A stretch of DNA of 64,000 nt from Leptolyngbya sp. SIOISBB (GTDB lineage Bacteria; Cyanobacteriota; Cyanobacteriia; Phormidesmidales; Phormidesmidaceae). The stretch lies in the NCBI GenBank assembly GCA_010671905.1, contig JAAHII010000001.1:2108001-2172000 (forward strand), given 5' to 3'. Numbering within the stretch: the first letter of the stretch is position 1; the number at the start of each line of letters is the position of its first letter. Shown piece by piece: positions 9,579 through 19,519 of the stretch. The position numbers and the translations under genes are program-made. The notes beneath the pieces were generated by a model, which saw only the letters and a list, made by a program, of their open reading frames with translations, ran no database searches and was not told where the DNA came from.

Positions 9579-11480
9579 ATGACTGTTCCTGTATTGGATG
9601 TTCGTCACCTGTCTGTACAATTCAAAACCGAAAGTGGTTTGTTGCAAGCGGTTCGAAATGTCTCGTTTCAAGTGCCCCGAGGGCAGACGTTAGGAATTGT
9701 GGGGGAGTCGGGGTCTGGTAAGTCGGTCACGGCGCTCACCGTGATGGATTTGGTGCCCAACCCACCGGGAGAAGTCACCGCAGGAGAAATTTTCTTTCGA
9801 CCCGATGAAGAAACCCCGGCCGTTAATTTGCGATCGCTTTCCCCAGCCACGATGCAAAAGCTGCGGGGCGATCAGATTTCCATGATTTTTCAAGAACCTA
9901 TGAGTTCTCTCAATCCGGTCTATACCTGTGGCTTTCAGCTAACGGAAGCGATTTTGCAGCATCAAGAGATTGCTCCAGCGGCAGCAACTGACCAGGCGAT
10001 CTCGTTATTGCAAGAGGTCAAACTGCTGGATCGGGATAATGAGTTGGCAGCCATCATTGCTCAAGAACATCCCAAGTGGGAGCAGACCCAAATTTTGGCA
10101 GCGGTCAAGCAGCGCCAGCAAGAAATGCTCAATCGCTATCCTCACGAGCTGTCCGGGGGGCAACTGCAGCGGGTAATGATTGCGATGGCGATCGCTTGCG
10201 ACCCCACATTGCTGATTGCCGACGAACCTACCACAGCGCTGGATGTGACGGTGCAAGCCCGGATTCTTGACTTGCTGCGGGAACTGCGCGATCACCGTGG
10301 TATGGGCATGATTTTTATTACTCATGACCTGGGCATCATTGCCGAAATTGCCGATCAGGTGGCTGTGATGTACCAGGGCGAAATTGTAGAATATGGGTCG
10401 GTCTGGGAAATCTTCTCTAATCCCCAACATCCCTACACGAAGGGTCTGCTGGCCTGTCGCCCGATGCCGCATCAACGGCTGCGTCAGCTCCCGACGGTGG
10501 CGGATTTTATGGAGGTTTTGCCCGATGCTACAGGAACTCCTCAAATTCGCGAAAAGCCGCAGGATGCGGTGGGGGTGCTGGCTTACCAAACCGTGATTAC
10601 AGCGGAAGAGTCTGCCGCCAGGTTGGCGACTATCACCGAGCAAGGGCCCCTGCTCAAAGTGGAAAACTTGCAGGTGGGCTATCCCGTTCGGGGGGTCTTG
10701 GGCAATACCCAGCGGTATGTTATGGCAGTCAATAACGTCTCGTTTGAGGTGTTTCAGGGGGAGACGTTTGGGTTGGTGGGCGAGTCTGGCTGCGGCAAAA
10801 CCACCCTAGCCCGTGCTTTGTTACGGCTCGCCCCCGCGATGGGCGGTCATATCTGGTTTAACGGTCAAGATGCTCTCAGACTCAAGGGGGCCGCCTTGAA
10901 GCAGTTGCGGCGGGAACTGCAGTACATCTTTCAAGATCCGTTTAGTGCCCTCGATCCGCGCATGAGTGTGGGGGCCGCGATCGCCGAACCGTTGAAAATC
11001 CACAAGGTCGCCCGCAGCCGACGCAATCGGCAAGAACGGGTAGCCTACCTGTTAGAGCGGGTGGGTCTTGACCCGGACTGCGTCAGCCGTTTTCCCCACG
11101 AATTTTCCGGTGGTCAGCGCCAGCGGATTTGTATCGCTCGGGCACTAGCGCTCAATCCCCAATTCATCATTTGCGATGAGTCGGTGTCGGCGCTGGATGT
11201 GTCCGTCCAGGCCCAAGTGCTGAATCTGTTGAAAGAGCTGCAAGCCGAATTCAAGCTAACGTACATCTTCATTTCTCATGATCTGGCGGTGGTGAAGTTC
11301 ATGAGCGATCGCATCATGGTGATGAACCAAGGGCAATTAGAAGAACTCGGCCCCGCCGATCGCATTTACTTCGAACCCCAAGAGGAATACACTCAGCGCC
11401 TGATTCAGGCGATTCCCATTGGTAATCTGGAGCGCATTCAAGAACTCCAGGCGGCTCGTCAAAGTAAGGTTGCCAGCTAA
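9579..11480 (+). CDS. Fused double ATP-binding protein of a peptide/glutathione-type ABC importer
   Basis: About 633 residues from ATG 9579; a GTG at 9561 is also in frame. There are two complete ABC cassettes in one chain. The first has Walker [11 protein letters not shown], signature LSGGQLQR and Walker [13 protein letters not shown]; the second has [19 protein letters not shown] and [11 protein letters not shown]. An oligopeptide/dipeptide C-terminal extension follows each cassette (for example [11 protein letters not shown]). This is the DppD-DppF or GsiA/YejF arrangement. It should energise a two-permease, one-binding-protein importer of peptides, glutathione or nickel chelates. No permease or binding protein lies nearby, so the partners must be elsewhere. 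All catalytic residues are present. Confidence 0.92.
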   Translation: MTVPVLDVRHLSVQFKTESGLLQAVRNVSFQVPRGQTLGIVGESGSGKSVTALTVMDLVPNPPGEVTAGEIFFRPDEETPAVNLRSLSPATMQKLRGDQISMIFQEPMSSLNPVYTCGFQLTEAILQHQEIAPAAATDQAISLLQEVKLLDRDNELAAIIAQEHPKWEQTQILAAVKQRQQEMLNRYPHELSGGQLQRVMIAMAIACDPTLLIADEPTTALDVTVQARILDLLRELRDHRGMGMIFITHDLGIIAEIADQVAVMYQGEIVEYGSVWEIFSNPQHPYTKGLLACRPMPHQRLRQLPTVADFMEVLPDATGTPQIREKPQDAVGVLAYQTVITAEESAARLATITEQGPLLKVENLQVGYPVRGVLGNTQRYVMAVNNVSFEVFQGETFGLVGESGCGKTTLARALLRLAPAMGGHIWFNGQDALRLKGAALKQLRRELQYIFQDPFSALDPRMSVGAAIAEPLKIHKVARSRRNRQERVAYLLERVGLDPDCVSRFPHEFSGGQRQRICIARALALNPQFIICDESVSALDVSVQAQVLNLLKELQAEFKLTYIFISHDLAVVKFMSDRIMVMNQGQLEELGPADRIYFEPQEEYTQRLIQAIPIGNLERIQELQAARQSKVAS

Positions 11481-12108
11481 GAGACCTTCGAGGTGGGGCG
11501 TTGGAGCGTCGCGCCTGCGTCATGGGTCATGGCTCTGCAAGCAAGATTTCAAGAATGCCGTTTTCTGTCGACAAATGCGGAGAGCCTGTCACCTTTGAGA
11601 CCATCCCCTCCTTCTCCTAAGTTTTGGCAAAAGGGGATGGGAAATGAGGACCACTGTCCAGAAATCGGGGGTCTAACAGCCCTGTTCATCATTTCGGGTG
11701 TTGGATCAATGTCATGGGCCATGCTCCTGAGAGTTTTCAGCAAGCCCTTGAAGTAAGGCTTTGCAGTTTTATGCAGCGCCTTTGATTGTTTTCGACAAAG
11801 TTTTAAAGTCAACAAAAATCTTCCGGACATGAAGCCACTGCAAGTGAATCACATAAGTTTTACTAGAACAGACTTTCATGAAATCCGTTCTCAGACAACT
11901 CAAATGGACGAGAAGCATACCCTTTTCCAGGGATTAATCACCCTTACTGAGTCTTTCTATGACTTGAATGCGACAAAAATAAATTCCAATATTGTTCAGA
12001 GAATCTTGATCTTTTCCTAATAAAATCTGGAATCCATCCTTAGAAAGTGATGAGTAAGACGTGGGTGAAACACTCATTCATTTGTTCTTACCTAGAGGAA
12101 ATGCCCCT
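11481..12108. other. Intergenic region before the haloperoxidase
   Basis: A partial copy of the dispersed CCCTTCTCC repeat lies at 11599-11643. The last 250 bases are AT-rich and probably hold the haloperoxidase promoter. Small open frames here have no ribosome-binding site or recognisable product. Confidence 0.4.
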
Positions 12109-13971
12109 ATGGAATCACGTCGTACTCAAGCCCGGAATATTCGTATTGAAGCTGCCCAAGTTGCCTTTGATCGGGCTCCGGTGATTCATGAATCGAATGG
12201 CGAAGAACTCCAGTATCGGTTTGACCCAACGGGTACCGATGCTAAACCTGAAGATGTGGTGCGGGGCGGTCGCCCTTCCCACCTGACGAGCTACACCAAA
12301 GGTCTGCCCCACCGTGAAGATGACGGTTTAATTGCCGACCCCAGTGACTTTCAAACCTTCGTTTTGGGAATTGACTCCGGTGATGTGCGTGACTTTCGCG
12401 ATATTCCTTTAGGGCCACTGCAGCGGAGCGGGACGGGACAAGTCATCGGGCGCGGTGCTCAGCCCAATCAGTCCATTACCTGGCAATCTGGCTTTACCAA
12501 CTCCTGCCCAGTACGGGAGCAAAAAGGCGGTGCTGTCCCGGTTCGCGCTTGGGAAAGTCAGGGAGCAGGCAACACCTTTGATCTACAGGGGCCAGATGCC
12601 CAGGCCGTGACGATGCCACCCGCCCCGATCGCGGATAGCCCAGAACTCATCGCGGAAATGGCTGAAGTTTACGAAATGGGGCTGTTGCGAGATGTCCCGT
12701 TTGCGAAGTTTAACTATGACGGCGATGTGCAGGGTGCGATCGCGCGACTCAATCAGCTGGAATGGTTCCAAAACAGTGAAATTGCGGACCTGTCAGAACA
12801 GGCTAAAGCGCGTCGTCGCAGCCAAGTAACCTTAGAAAACGCTTTTCGCGGGACGACCTTTGGTGACGATGTTGGTCCCTATCTATCCCAGTTTCTTTGT
12901 GCAGGAACGCCAGAATTAGGTCAGGGTGGTCAGACCGCTGCAAGTGCCCAAGCCGGATTCGTCCGCTATGGGGCCATGGTGTTTCAAAATCAGGTGCGCT
13001 TTGCCACGCCTTATCGCGACTACATGACGACTTGGGAGTCTTGGCTGGATGTGCAAAACGGAGCCGACCTGCGGGGTACAGAAACCTACAAAGAAGGTTC
13101 CGTCCAAGAGCGCTATCGGTTTATTGCCACACCCCGCGACTTGGCAACCTACGTGCACTACGATGCGCTATACCAGGCTTACTTGAATGCCTGTCTGTCG
13201 ATGTTGGCTTTGGGCATTCCCTTTGATCCGGGTATTCCCTTTCAGGGAGATGACGTTGTGGATCGTCAGCAGGGCTTTGCGCACTTTGGTGGTCCCCACA
13301 TTCTGTCTCTCGTGACGGAAGTGGCCACCCGCGCGCTCAAAGCCGTGCGCTTCCAGAAGTTCAACATCCATCGACGACTGCGTCCCGAGGCTGTGGGCGG
13401 TCGCCTGCATCGCATGAAGAACTCTCTTGGCAATGCTACGTTTGCACCTTTTGAGCCCATGTGCGATCGCCTGACCACAACGGGCTTACTGGAAGCAGTC
13501 CGGGCTCACAATGCGCGTCAAAACACTATCCACGATGGTCGCGAATGTGACCAGGAGTTAGAAACCAGCTATCTCTTACCAATGGCGTTTCCTGAGGGTT
13601 CCCCCATGCACCCAGCTTACGGAGCGGGACATGCCACCGTAGCCGGTGCCTGTGTCACGATTCTCAAGGCGTTCTTTGATCATGGCTATGTGCTGCCCGG
13701 TCCCTATGTTTATCCGGCTCCATGTGGCACCAAGCTGGAAATCGCTACCGGTGATTTTGAACTCACGATCGAAGGCGAGTTGAATAAGCTGGCTTCTAAT
13801 ATCTCGATTGGTCGCAACTGGGCTGGGGTTCACTATTTCACCGACTATTCTGAGTCAGTGCGGATGGGCGAAGAAATCGCGATCGGCATCTTAGAGGAGC
13901 AAAAGCTGACCTATGGCGAAAACTTCTCGATGACGCTGCCGCGCTTTGATGGCACGACCATCCGTATCTAA
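12109..13971 (+). CDS. Vanadium-dependent haloperoxidase (bromoperoxidase type)
   Basis: This 620-residue protein starts at ATG 12109, with GAGGA about nine bases upstream. It carries the vanadate-binding set: Lys417 and Arg425 in KFNIHRRLRPEAVGG, Gly507-His508 in HPAYGAGHATVAGAC, and Arg569 and His575 in SIGRNWAGVHYFTDYSE. The K-to-R and R-to-H spacings match algal bromoperoxidases. The enzyme oxidises bromide or iodide (or chloride) with hydrogen peroxide to hypohalous acid, used for halogenation, signal interference or peroxide removal. Position 506, just before Gly-His, is Ala where characterised algal enzymes have Ser. No signal peptide is seen. It stands alone, followed by a hairpin terminator. 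Such enzymes are known in a few marine cyanobacteria. Confidence 0.92.
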   Translation: MESRRTQARNIRIEAAQVAFDRAPVIHESNGEELQYRFDPTGTDAKPEDVVRGGRPSHLTSYTKGLPHREDDGLIADPSDFQTFVLGIDSGDVRDFRDIPLGPLQRSGTGQVIGRGAQPNQSITWQSGFTNSCPVREQKGGAVPVRAWESQGAGNTFDLQGPDAQAVTMPPAPIADSPELIAEMAEVYEMGLLRDVPFAKFNYDGDVQGAIARLNQLEWFQNSEIADLSEQAKARRRSQVTLENAFRGTTFGDDVGPYLSQFLCAGTPELGQGGQTAASAQAGFVRYGAMVFQNQVRFATPYRDYMTTWESWLDVQNGADLRGTETYKEGSVQERYRFIATPRDLATYVHYDALYQAYLNACLSMLALGIPFDPGIPFQGDDVVDRQQGFAHFGGPHILSLVTEVATRALKAVRFQKFNIHRRLRPEAVGGRLHRMKNSLGNATFAPFEPMCDRLTTTGLLEAVRAHNARQNTIHDGRECDQELETSYLLPMAFPEGSPMHPAYGAGHATVAGACVTILKAFFDHGYVLPGPYVYPAPCGTKLEIATGDFELTIEGELNKLASNISIGRNWAGVHYFTDYSESVRMGEEIAIGILEEQKLTYGENFSMTLPRFDGTTIRI

Positions 13972-14014
13972 TTCACGATGCATCACGGGTGTATTTGTTT
14001 TGTTCCTTCGTGTG

Positions 14015-14042
14015 CCGAGCAGGCTGAGGCTTGCTCGGTTTT
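14015..14042 (+). terminator. Rho-independent-like terminator of the haloperoxidase gene
   Basis: CCGAGCA (14015-14021) pairs with TGCTCGG (14032-14038) and is followed directly by TTTT. It lies 44 bases after the haloperoxidase stop codon. Confidence 0.6.
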
Positions 14043-14154
14043 CTGCATGATGATTGGCTGCGATCACATCTGAAGTACATGCATTACTGCGCCGGTGGCT
14101 GAGTCACCCAATTAACAGCACGAAAAAGTTCAGCTAGACCGTTCCCTAAAGCCT

Positions 14155-14267
14155 CTAGTACACAACGGCGTAAATTTGTATGCCATTTGTGATGGACAAG
14201 GAACCAGGGGGAGCAAGGGGGGAGCGGATTCTGGAGGGGTATCGCGACTTGTGCCATAGAGGACTAG
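14155..14267 (+). repeat. Dispersed ~112-bp repeat, copy 1 (MITE-like)
   Basis: The segment runs from CTAGTACACAACGGCGTAAA to CCATAGAGGACTAG and recurs at 58304-58414 with roughly 85-90 percent identity. Both copies begin with CTAGT and end with its complement (ACTAG), so they have short imperfect terminal inverted repeats. This is consistent with a small non-autonomous element. No transposase is visible in the window. Confidence 0.6.
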
Positions 14268-14334
14268 GGGTGGCAAACCTAACGACAAAGCAGGACCAGC
14301 CGCTCAGGAACAGTTACGGTTATCTGAGGAACGA

Positions 14335-15486
14335 TTACAGGTTCGACAGGATTGTATTGGCATAGGTCTGATGAACATGTTCTTGCTCTAAGCGTTGCTG
14401 GCACTGGGCAAGATGCTCATATAGGCTGGTTTCGTCGGGAGTAAGTTGGGGCAAGGGCTCAGCGATCGCCGCCGCCACCGGCACCGCAAAGTCGCGAAAT
14501 ATTTCAAACGTTGCCCAATCCATCATCATGGAAATCACCTGGGGAAAGTCAGCCCGCAGTTGGGATAAAATCTTGAATCCATCGACGTCTAAGTCACCCC
14601 AATAAAAAATCGGGCAGGTGGACAACCAGGGGATGCTTTTTAAGGCGCGCACCCCATAGCCGCTGCCAAAAATGGCAAAGCCATTTTCCACGGGGGGTAA
14701 GGTAAGAAAATTCATGAGATTCTCAGTGATCAAGCAGCGATGGGGCGCTAGATCGAGCTGCCGGAATTCAGAGAGCGGCACACTCATATCCGTGGCAGGG
14801 AAGCCGTAGCGGGTGGTTAAGGAGTGATCTAAAAGCCGGAGCCTGATCAAAGGCTCACGATATCTGAGGGAAAAGCGTTTCTCAAAGGTGTAATCCTTTT
14901 CTCCTTCCACAGAGACCAGCTGCGCTGCTGGCAGAATTGTTTCTAGCAGCTCCCGTAGGACGCGTTTATTTTGTTCAATGAATTTGGTGTGAACCCGAAT
15001 CGGCAGTTCGCGAATATACAAATTAGGCTGGGGATGCTGTTGAAAATATTGGCAAACCTTGATTAGGTCGCTCCAGCGATCGCGATACTCAATCACCTTT
15101 AAAGGATATTGGCAAAGCCAAGGTTTGAGCTCAGGCAGGTGCGATTGAATCAGTTCTAGATCCAATCTAAATCGCGCCACCTCTTGGGTCTTTTTGATTA
15201 ACTTGAGATAATCTTGCTCGGTTTCAATACCAATCCATGTGGGCAAGGACTGCACTCCATACTTGCGGGTGTTTCGGCTCTCTAACTCAAGGTGATAGCC
15301 ATACCCGAGAGATTGCTTAGCCTGCTCGGTTAACTGAATGATGGTCCGGCTTAGCGTTGGGTAATCTTTAGGCATCGCCCCCACCGAAAATTCAGTGGGA
15401 AAGAAGGAGTCGCCAGTAATAATTGACCGCAAGAATTTAGAGTATCGACTTGCTGCTTTTTTCTTGATTTGAGCTGGATCAATCAT
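14335..15486 (-). CDS. jetD: Wadjet nuclease subunit JetD
   Basis: This 383-residue protein has an N-terminal arm region (DUF3322-type, about 1-190) and a C-terminal Toprim-like domain (DUF2220-type) with YWGDLDVDGFKILSQL (about 297-312), containing the metal-binding DxD and the preceding Gly. JetD is the topoisomerase VI-like nuclease that cleaves circular plasmid DNA after extrusion by the JetABC motor. It is the last gene of the minus-strand jetABCD operon, about 120 bases downstream of jetC. That gap holds a TTCGACTCCGCTCA-type repeat. An upstream acidic residue (ENGFAIFGSGYG, about 273) may be the catalytic glutamate. The order and all four families match type I Wadjet. Confidence 0.92.
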   Translation of the reverse strand: MIDPAQIKKKAASRYSKFLRSIITGDSFFPTEFSVGAMPKDYPTLSRTIIQLTEQAKQSLGYGYHLELESRNTRKYGVQSLPTWIGIETEQDYLKLIKKTQEVARFRLDLELIQSHLPELKPWLCQYPLKVIEYRDRWSDLIKVCQYFQQHPQPNLYIRELPIRVHTKFIEQNKRVLRELLETILPAAQLVSVEGEKDYTFEKRFSLRYREPLIRLRLLDHSLTTRYGFPATDMSVPLSEFRQLDLAPHRCLITENLMNFLTLPPVENGFAIFGSGYGVRALKSIPWLSTCPIFYWGDLDVDGFKILSQLRADFPQVISMMMDWATFEIFRDFAVPVAAAIAEPLPQLTPDETSLYEHLAQCQQRLEQEHVHQTYANTILSNL

Positions 15487-15607
15487 TGCTGGAGCTAGTA
15501 GTCGTTCCCTGAGCGGAGTCGTTGGCTTTGCCTTCCCATCGGGAATAGGAGACTGTTTCGGGAGATCTGGCTTCGACTCCGCTCAGCCAGCGTGACGAGT
15601 AGGACAG

Positions 15608-18600
15608 CTACTTTGGGCGGAGCGCCAGTTCACGCTCACGGCGATAGTCTTCGATCGAGATAGAGGCAATGCTGGAGTAGTTGCCCTCGGGTTTATTAGC
15701 CACAAAATGTAGGCTGGCAATGTACGGTTCTATGACGTTGATTTTTGTCCTGGGGGGTGACGACGAGGAGCTGCAGGTGCAAATTTTTGAAGAGTTCCAT
15801 GGCGTAGCGAGCATTGCTGTCGTCGGATTTGCTGAAGGCTTCGTCAATGACCACAAACCGAAAGGATTTGTGTTTAGCGGTTTCTTGATTTAAGCCAAAC
15901 TGATAGGCGATCGCCGATGCCAAAATCGTGTAAGCCAACTTTACCTTTTGACCGCCAGATTTACCCGAAGAGTCAGTATGGTGCTCCTTTTCACTCTGAT
16001 CCGCGCGATAACGCTCGCTAACTGAAAAATCCAGCCAGTTACGCACGTCTGTGACCAAAGCCGTCCATCGATCTTCGGATTTGAAGCGTTCAATCAAGCG
16101 CGTACGAATATTCTGAAACCGGACCTCATTATCTTCAGCGCTTTGCCGCGCCACCTCACCCAAGCAGGTTTTCAAGTCCTCCTTAAAGTCGCGGATTTCG
16201 CGATTTCGCGTCGTGTCGCAGCACAATTTGATATAGGTGGATTCGGTATAGTTGATTTTCTGCAAGGCTTCATTCAGCTCTTCAATCGCCTGCTGAATTT
16301 CTTCCTCCTGTTTTTCCAAGGCGCTTTTAAACATGGAGATGGCGATAATCACCTTCTCATTCATCAGTTGCTTAAAGCGCTTTTCATGGCGAGGCAAATC
16401 ATCTTGCTCAATTTGGATTTTGAGCTTGAGGTATTCATCTAAATACTCAAGGGTCTGCCCCAGTTCTAAAGTGACTTCAGGAAAATCTTTTTTGAAATTC
16501 AGCATTCGCATCTGTAGTGAACTTTGGGAGTCGCTCTGCTGTTTTTCGGTCTTGCGGCGTTGCTCTTGCAGATAATCACGCAAATCAACTTCATCCTGAC
16601 TGATGCTGGTCAGGGTCATGTCATATCGGCGCAGCTTACCAGCCATCCCCTTCTTAAAGGCTTCAATATCAGCAGCGGTTGCTGATTTCAGTATTTTTTC
16701 ACATTGACGCTGGTCGCTTTGGGCCTGCTCCTGTCGATTTTCTAGGGTTTGAATCTCTCCGATCAAGCGATCGCGCTGCTGGTCTGCCTGAGCGATGTTG
16801 CTCTGAGTGACCTGCAACTGGGCTTTGAGCTGTTTGAGCTGGTCGGAACTGGCTTCTAGCTCCTGTCTTTGTTGTTGGAGTTCTAGGCGGCGCAGATCGC
16901 TCGATCGCCAGTCAATATCGGCAAAATCGGCAAACTTCATGAAGTCTTGGAGCCAAGCGGCTTGCTGCGATCGCTGGCGACGCTGACGTTCAATCCGCTG
17001 GATTTCTTTATCGATTGGCGCGAGCTGCTGCTGGATTGCTCGTAAGTCGGCTTCTAGGGCTTTGATCTTGCTGGCATTGTCCCAACCCAAAACATATTGG
17101 CTGCGATCACCAATTTTGGAACGGTCATCCTTCTCATGGCGTTCCCCACCGTGCCGAATCAGGCCAGTCGCGGTAATGGCCCGATTTTCATGCTGGAACT
17201 GCTCGAGGGTGTCGCAGCAGACATAGCTAAACTGGCGAGACAACTGCTGCCGCAACCACTGAGCAAAATCGGCATTCTCTTGCTTGATTTCTAGCCGATA
17301 GGGTACCTGCTGAGGATCAAGGGCGCGTTGGGTGGGGTTAGGTGCGAGGGCAGTGACGCGATAGTAGACCAGTCGCCCCCGCAAATGGGTCCGATCAACG
17401 TAGCGATTCACCGCGTGGTAATGCGCTTCAGGCACCAGAATGCAGAGGCCAAAACCGCGCAGCAGACGCTCGATCGCCCCTTCCCAGGCTTGGGCGTCTG
17501 GTCGCACTTGTAGCAATTCGCCAATAAAGGGCAGCTCGGTACCATCTAGGTCTAAATCACGGGCCAAGCGATCGCGAATGTCGAGATTGTTTTTAGGAAT
17601 TTGACTTTTGCGGCTGCGCAGGGAAGTCAGCTCGTCATCCAGCTGGTCTTTTTGCTTTTGCAAGTCGGCATAGTGCAGTTTTTGCTCGTCTCGCTGGGCT
17701 TCTAAGGTTTGTAAGGCGGCGTCGATTTCCTGCTTGAGATCGTCGCCTTTGCCTCTGGCGGAGTAAAAGGTCTCGCGATCGCTGTATTCCGCCAAACTTA
17801 AGCGATTAGCCAGGTGATTGTAGGTGACAACCTGGCGTTTTTTGCCATCCACCGTCTGCTGACATTGCTCGATCTCCCGTGTCAATGCCTGTAGCTGCTG
17901 CCCAACGGTATCTTGCTTGATGGCAAAGTCTAAATCCTTTTCCTGTTGACGTAACTCCCCTAAACTGCGATCAATTTCGGCGCGCTGATGTTGAGCTTGA
18001 GTCAGCTTTTGATCAATGTCTTGCAAGGCTTGCCTTAATCGGGCGAGCTTCTGGCCAGCAAAAAAGGCCGGGGCAATCTGTTGCAGTCTGGCTAAAGTCG
18101 CTACCTTACTTCTCAGTTTTTGTAAGTTTTCAGCTTCCTCTGCTAGTGGCACCAATGTTTCGAGTTGTTTGCGCGCATTTTGGATGGCAGTATGGGATGC
18201 CGTCAGGTTTTCGTAGCTCTCTTGCAGCTCCCGAATCTTGGTTTGGACATCCGTCTTCTCCAGCATGTGGTTCCGCACAAAGTCATTGAGTCCCCCAATT
18301 TCTTTGATGCTGACAGTTTGATTAAATAAATCCAAGGCCTTTTCAGACTGCAAGCCCAGACATTTACGAAACTTCTGACTGTATTTTGTAAACTCCTCAA
18401 AAACTTCAGCCCCACTGGCTTTGAGCCGCTTTTTTAGGTCAGGAATCTGATTGAACTGGGTAAAGTGCTCGGTGATGGATAGCGCCTCGTTGGCAATGAT
18501 AAAAAACTTCCGCACCGAGCCCTCTTGCATCCATAGCACCTGCGCTAGGGTAATGTCCTGCTGGCTAGTGAGATCGCGAAAATAGGCCAACAATACCGAA

Positions 18601-18953
18601 AGAGTCGATTTCTCCCGGAGTAATTTGGGCTTCGAGCCATAAGACTCATCGGATCGGGTACGACCATAGGCTCCCTGCACATAGCTTCTTTCGTCCCGCT
18701 CCTTTTTGCGAGCACTGCTGGACGCTTGATTGTAGCTCCGGCGTCGGTTCGGCACCAATAAGGTCAGTAAGCCATCTACTAGTGTGGACTTACCTGACCC
18801 ATTTAATCCGGTCAAGAGGGCAATATTGCCTTGCAGATCGATCACCCAAGGGCGCTGGTCAAACGTACCCCAGTTCAAGGCTTCAAACCGCTGCAGGCAA
18901 AAACCTGCCACTGTCGTTGGGTCAGGATTCAGGGAGTGGGGTCGGGTTGGCAT
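15608..18953 (-). CDS. jetC: Wadjet SMC/MukB-like ATPase JetC, frameshifted near the C-terminus
   Basis: Restored length is about 1114 residues. The N-terminal Walker A is LLTGLNGSGKSTLVDGLL (about 47-64); long coiled coils flank a central hinge-like region; and the C-terminal part carries the ABC signature (SGKSGGQKVKLAYTIL) and Walker B with D-loop (FRFVVIDEAFSKSDD). In this copy the frame runs into VVTPQDKNQRHR and stops at 15696. Removing one base from the A5 run (T5 on the plus strand, 15742-15746) gives VVTPQDKINVIEPYIASL, the normal family ending, down to a TAG at 15608. JetC is the ATP-driven loop-extruding motor that senses circular DNA. Its start overlaps the end of jetB by 32 bases. 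Confidence 0.9.
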
Positions 18954-19512
18954 CCGCTTCTAGCTTCTGTTTCAAGCGTTCGAGCATGTCCGCATCAATT
19001 TTAGCCTTGAGGATAGCGCGCACTTCATAATTTTCATGCTGTCCCGACAGGCGTTTTAGAAATCCCAGGTCGATCGCTTGCTTGATCAGCCCATCGACCT
19101 CTCGCCGGAATTTTTCTTCGTTATTCCCAGCGGGTAGATAGGGTTGGATCAAATCTCTGAGTTTTTCAGCATCCACCACCAGCCGCCCAGTGGCATCGCT
19201 GGCATCGAAGAGCCGCAATTGCTCCCGCAGCAGTACACAGAGCATCGTCACTTTGAAACTCAACTGCCGCCGCACGATCAGACGCGGCAGGGGCTCGGTG
19301 GGATCATCAGGCTCAGGGTCAGGCTGGTCTAAATAGGCAAACCCTTCGGTTTCATAGTGCTGAACCTGCAAGCCAATTTTGCCGAAATAGTCCTTGATGG
19401 GGGTCAAGTAACTTTGCAGCCGCTCCCAATGGGGGTCGTCGCTATACATCACACCGCGCAAGAGTTTGAGCACCACGGGGGCATAGGGTAGAGGGGACTG
19501 AGGGGATGTCAT
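18922..19512 (-). CDS. jetB: Wadjet MukE-like kleisin partner JetB (DUF4194)
   Basis: This 196-residue protein contains tandem winged-helix features and a Pro/acidic insert (DQPDPEPDDPTEPLPR) before RLIVRRQLSFKVTMLCVLLREQL, the conserved core of DUF4194. In Wadjet it is the MukE/KITE-like subunit that bridges the kleisin JetA and the JetC heads. It sits seven bases downstream of jetA and overlaps jetC, so the three are translationally coupled. Start ATG 19512. Confidence 0.9.
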   Translation of the reverse strand: MTSPQSPLPYAPVVLKLLRGVMYSDDPHWERLQSYLTPIKDYFGKIGLQVQHYETEGFAYLDQPDPEPDDPTEPLPRLIVRRQLSFKVTMLCVLLREQLRLFDASDATGRLVVDAEKLRDLIQPYLPAGNNEEKFRREVDGLIKQAIDLGFLKRLSGQHENYEVRAILKAKIDADMLERLKQKLEADANPTPLPES

Positions 19513-19519
19513 GGGGTGA

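Noticed and set aside
10005-10643. Long minus-strand frame within the ABC ATPase gene
   Set aside because: It is antisense to a well-conserved coding region; it has no protein-like composition.
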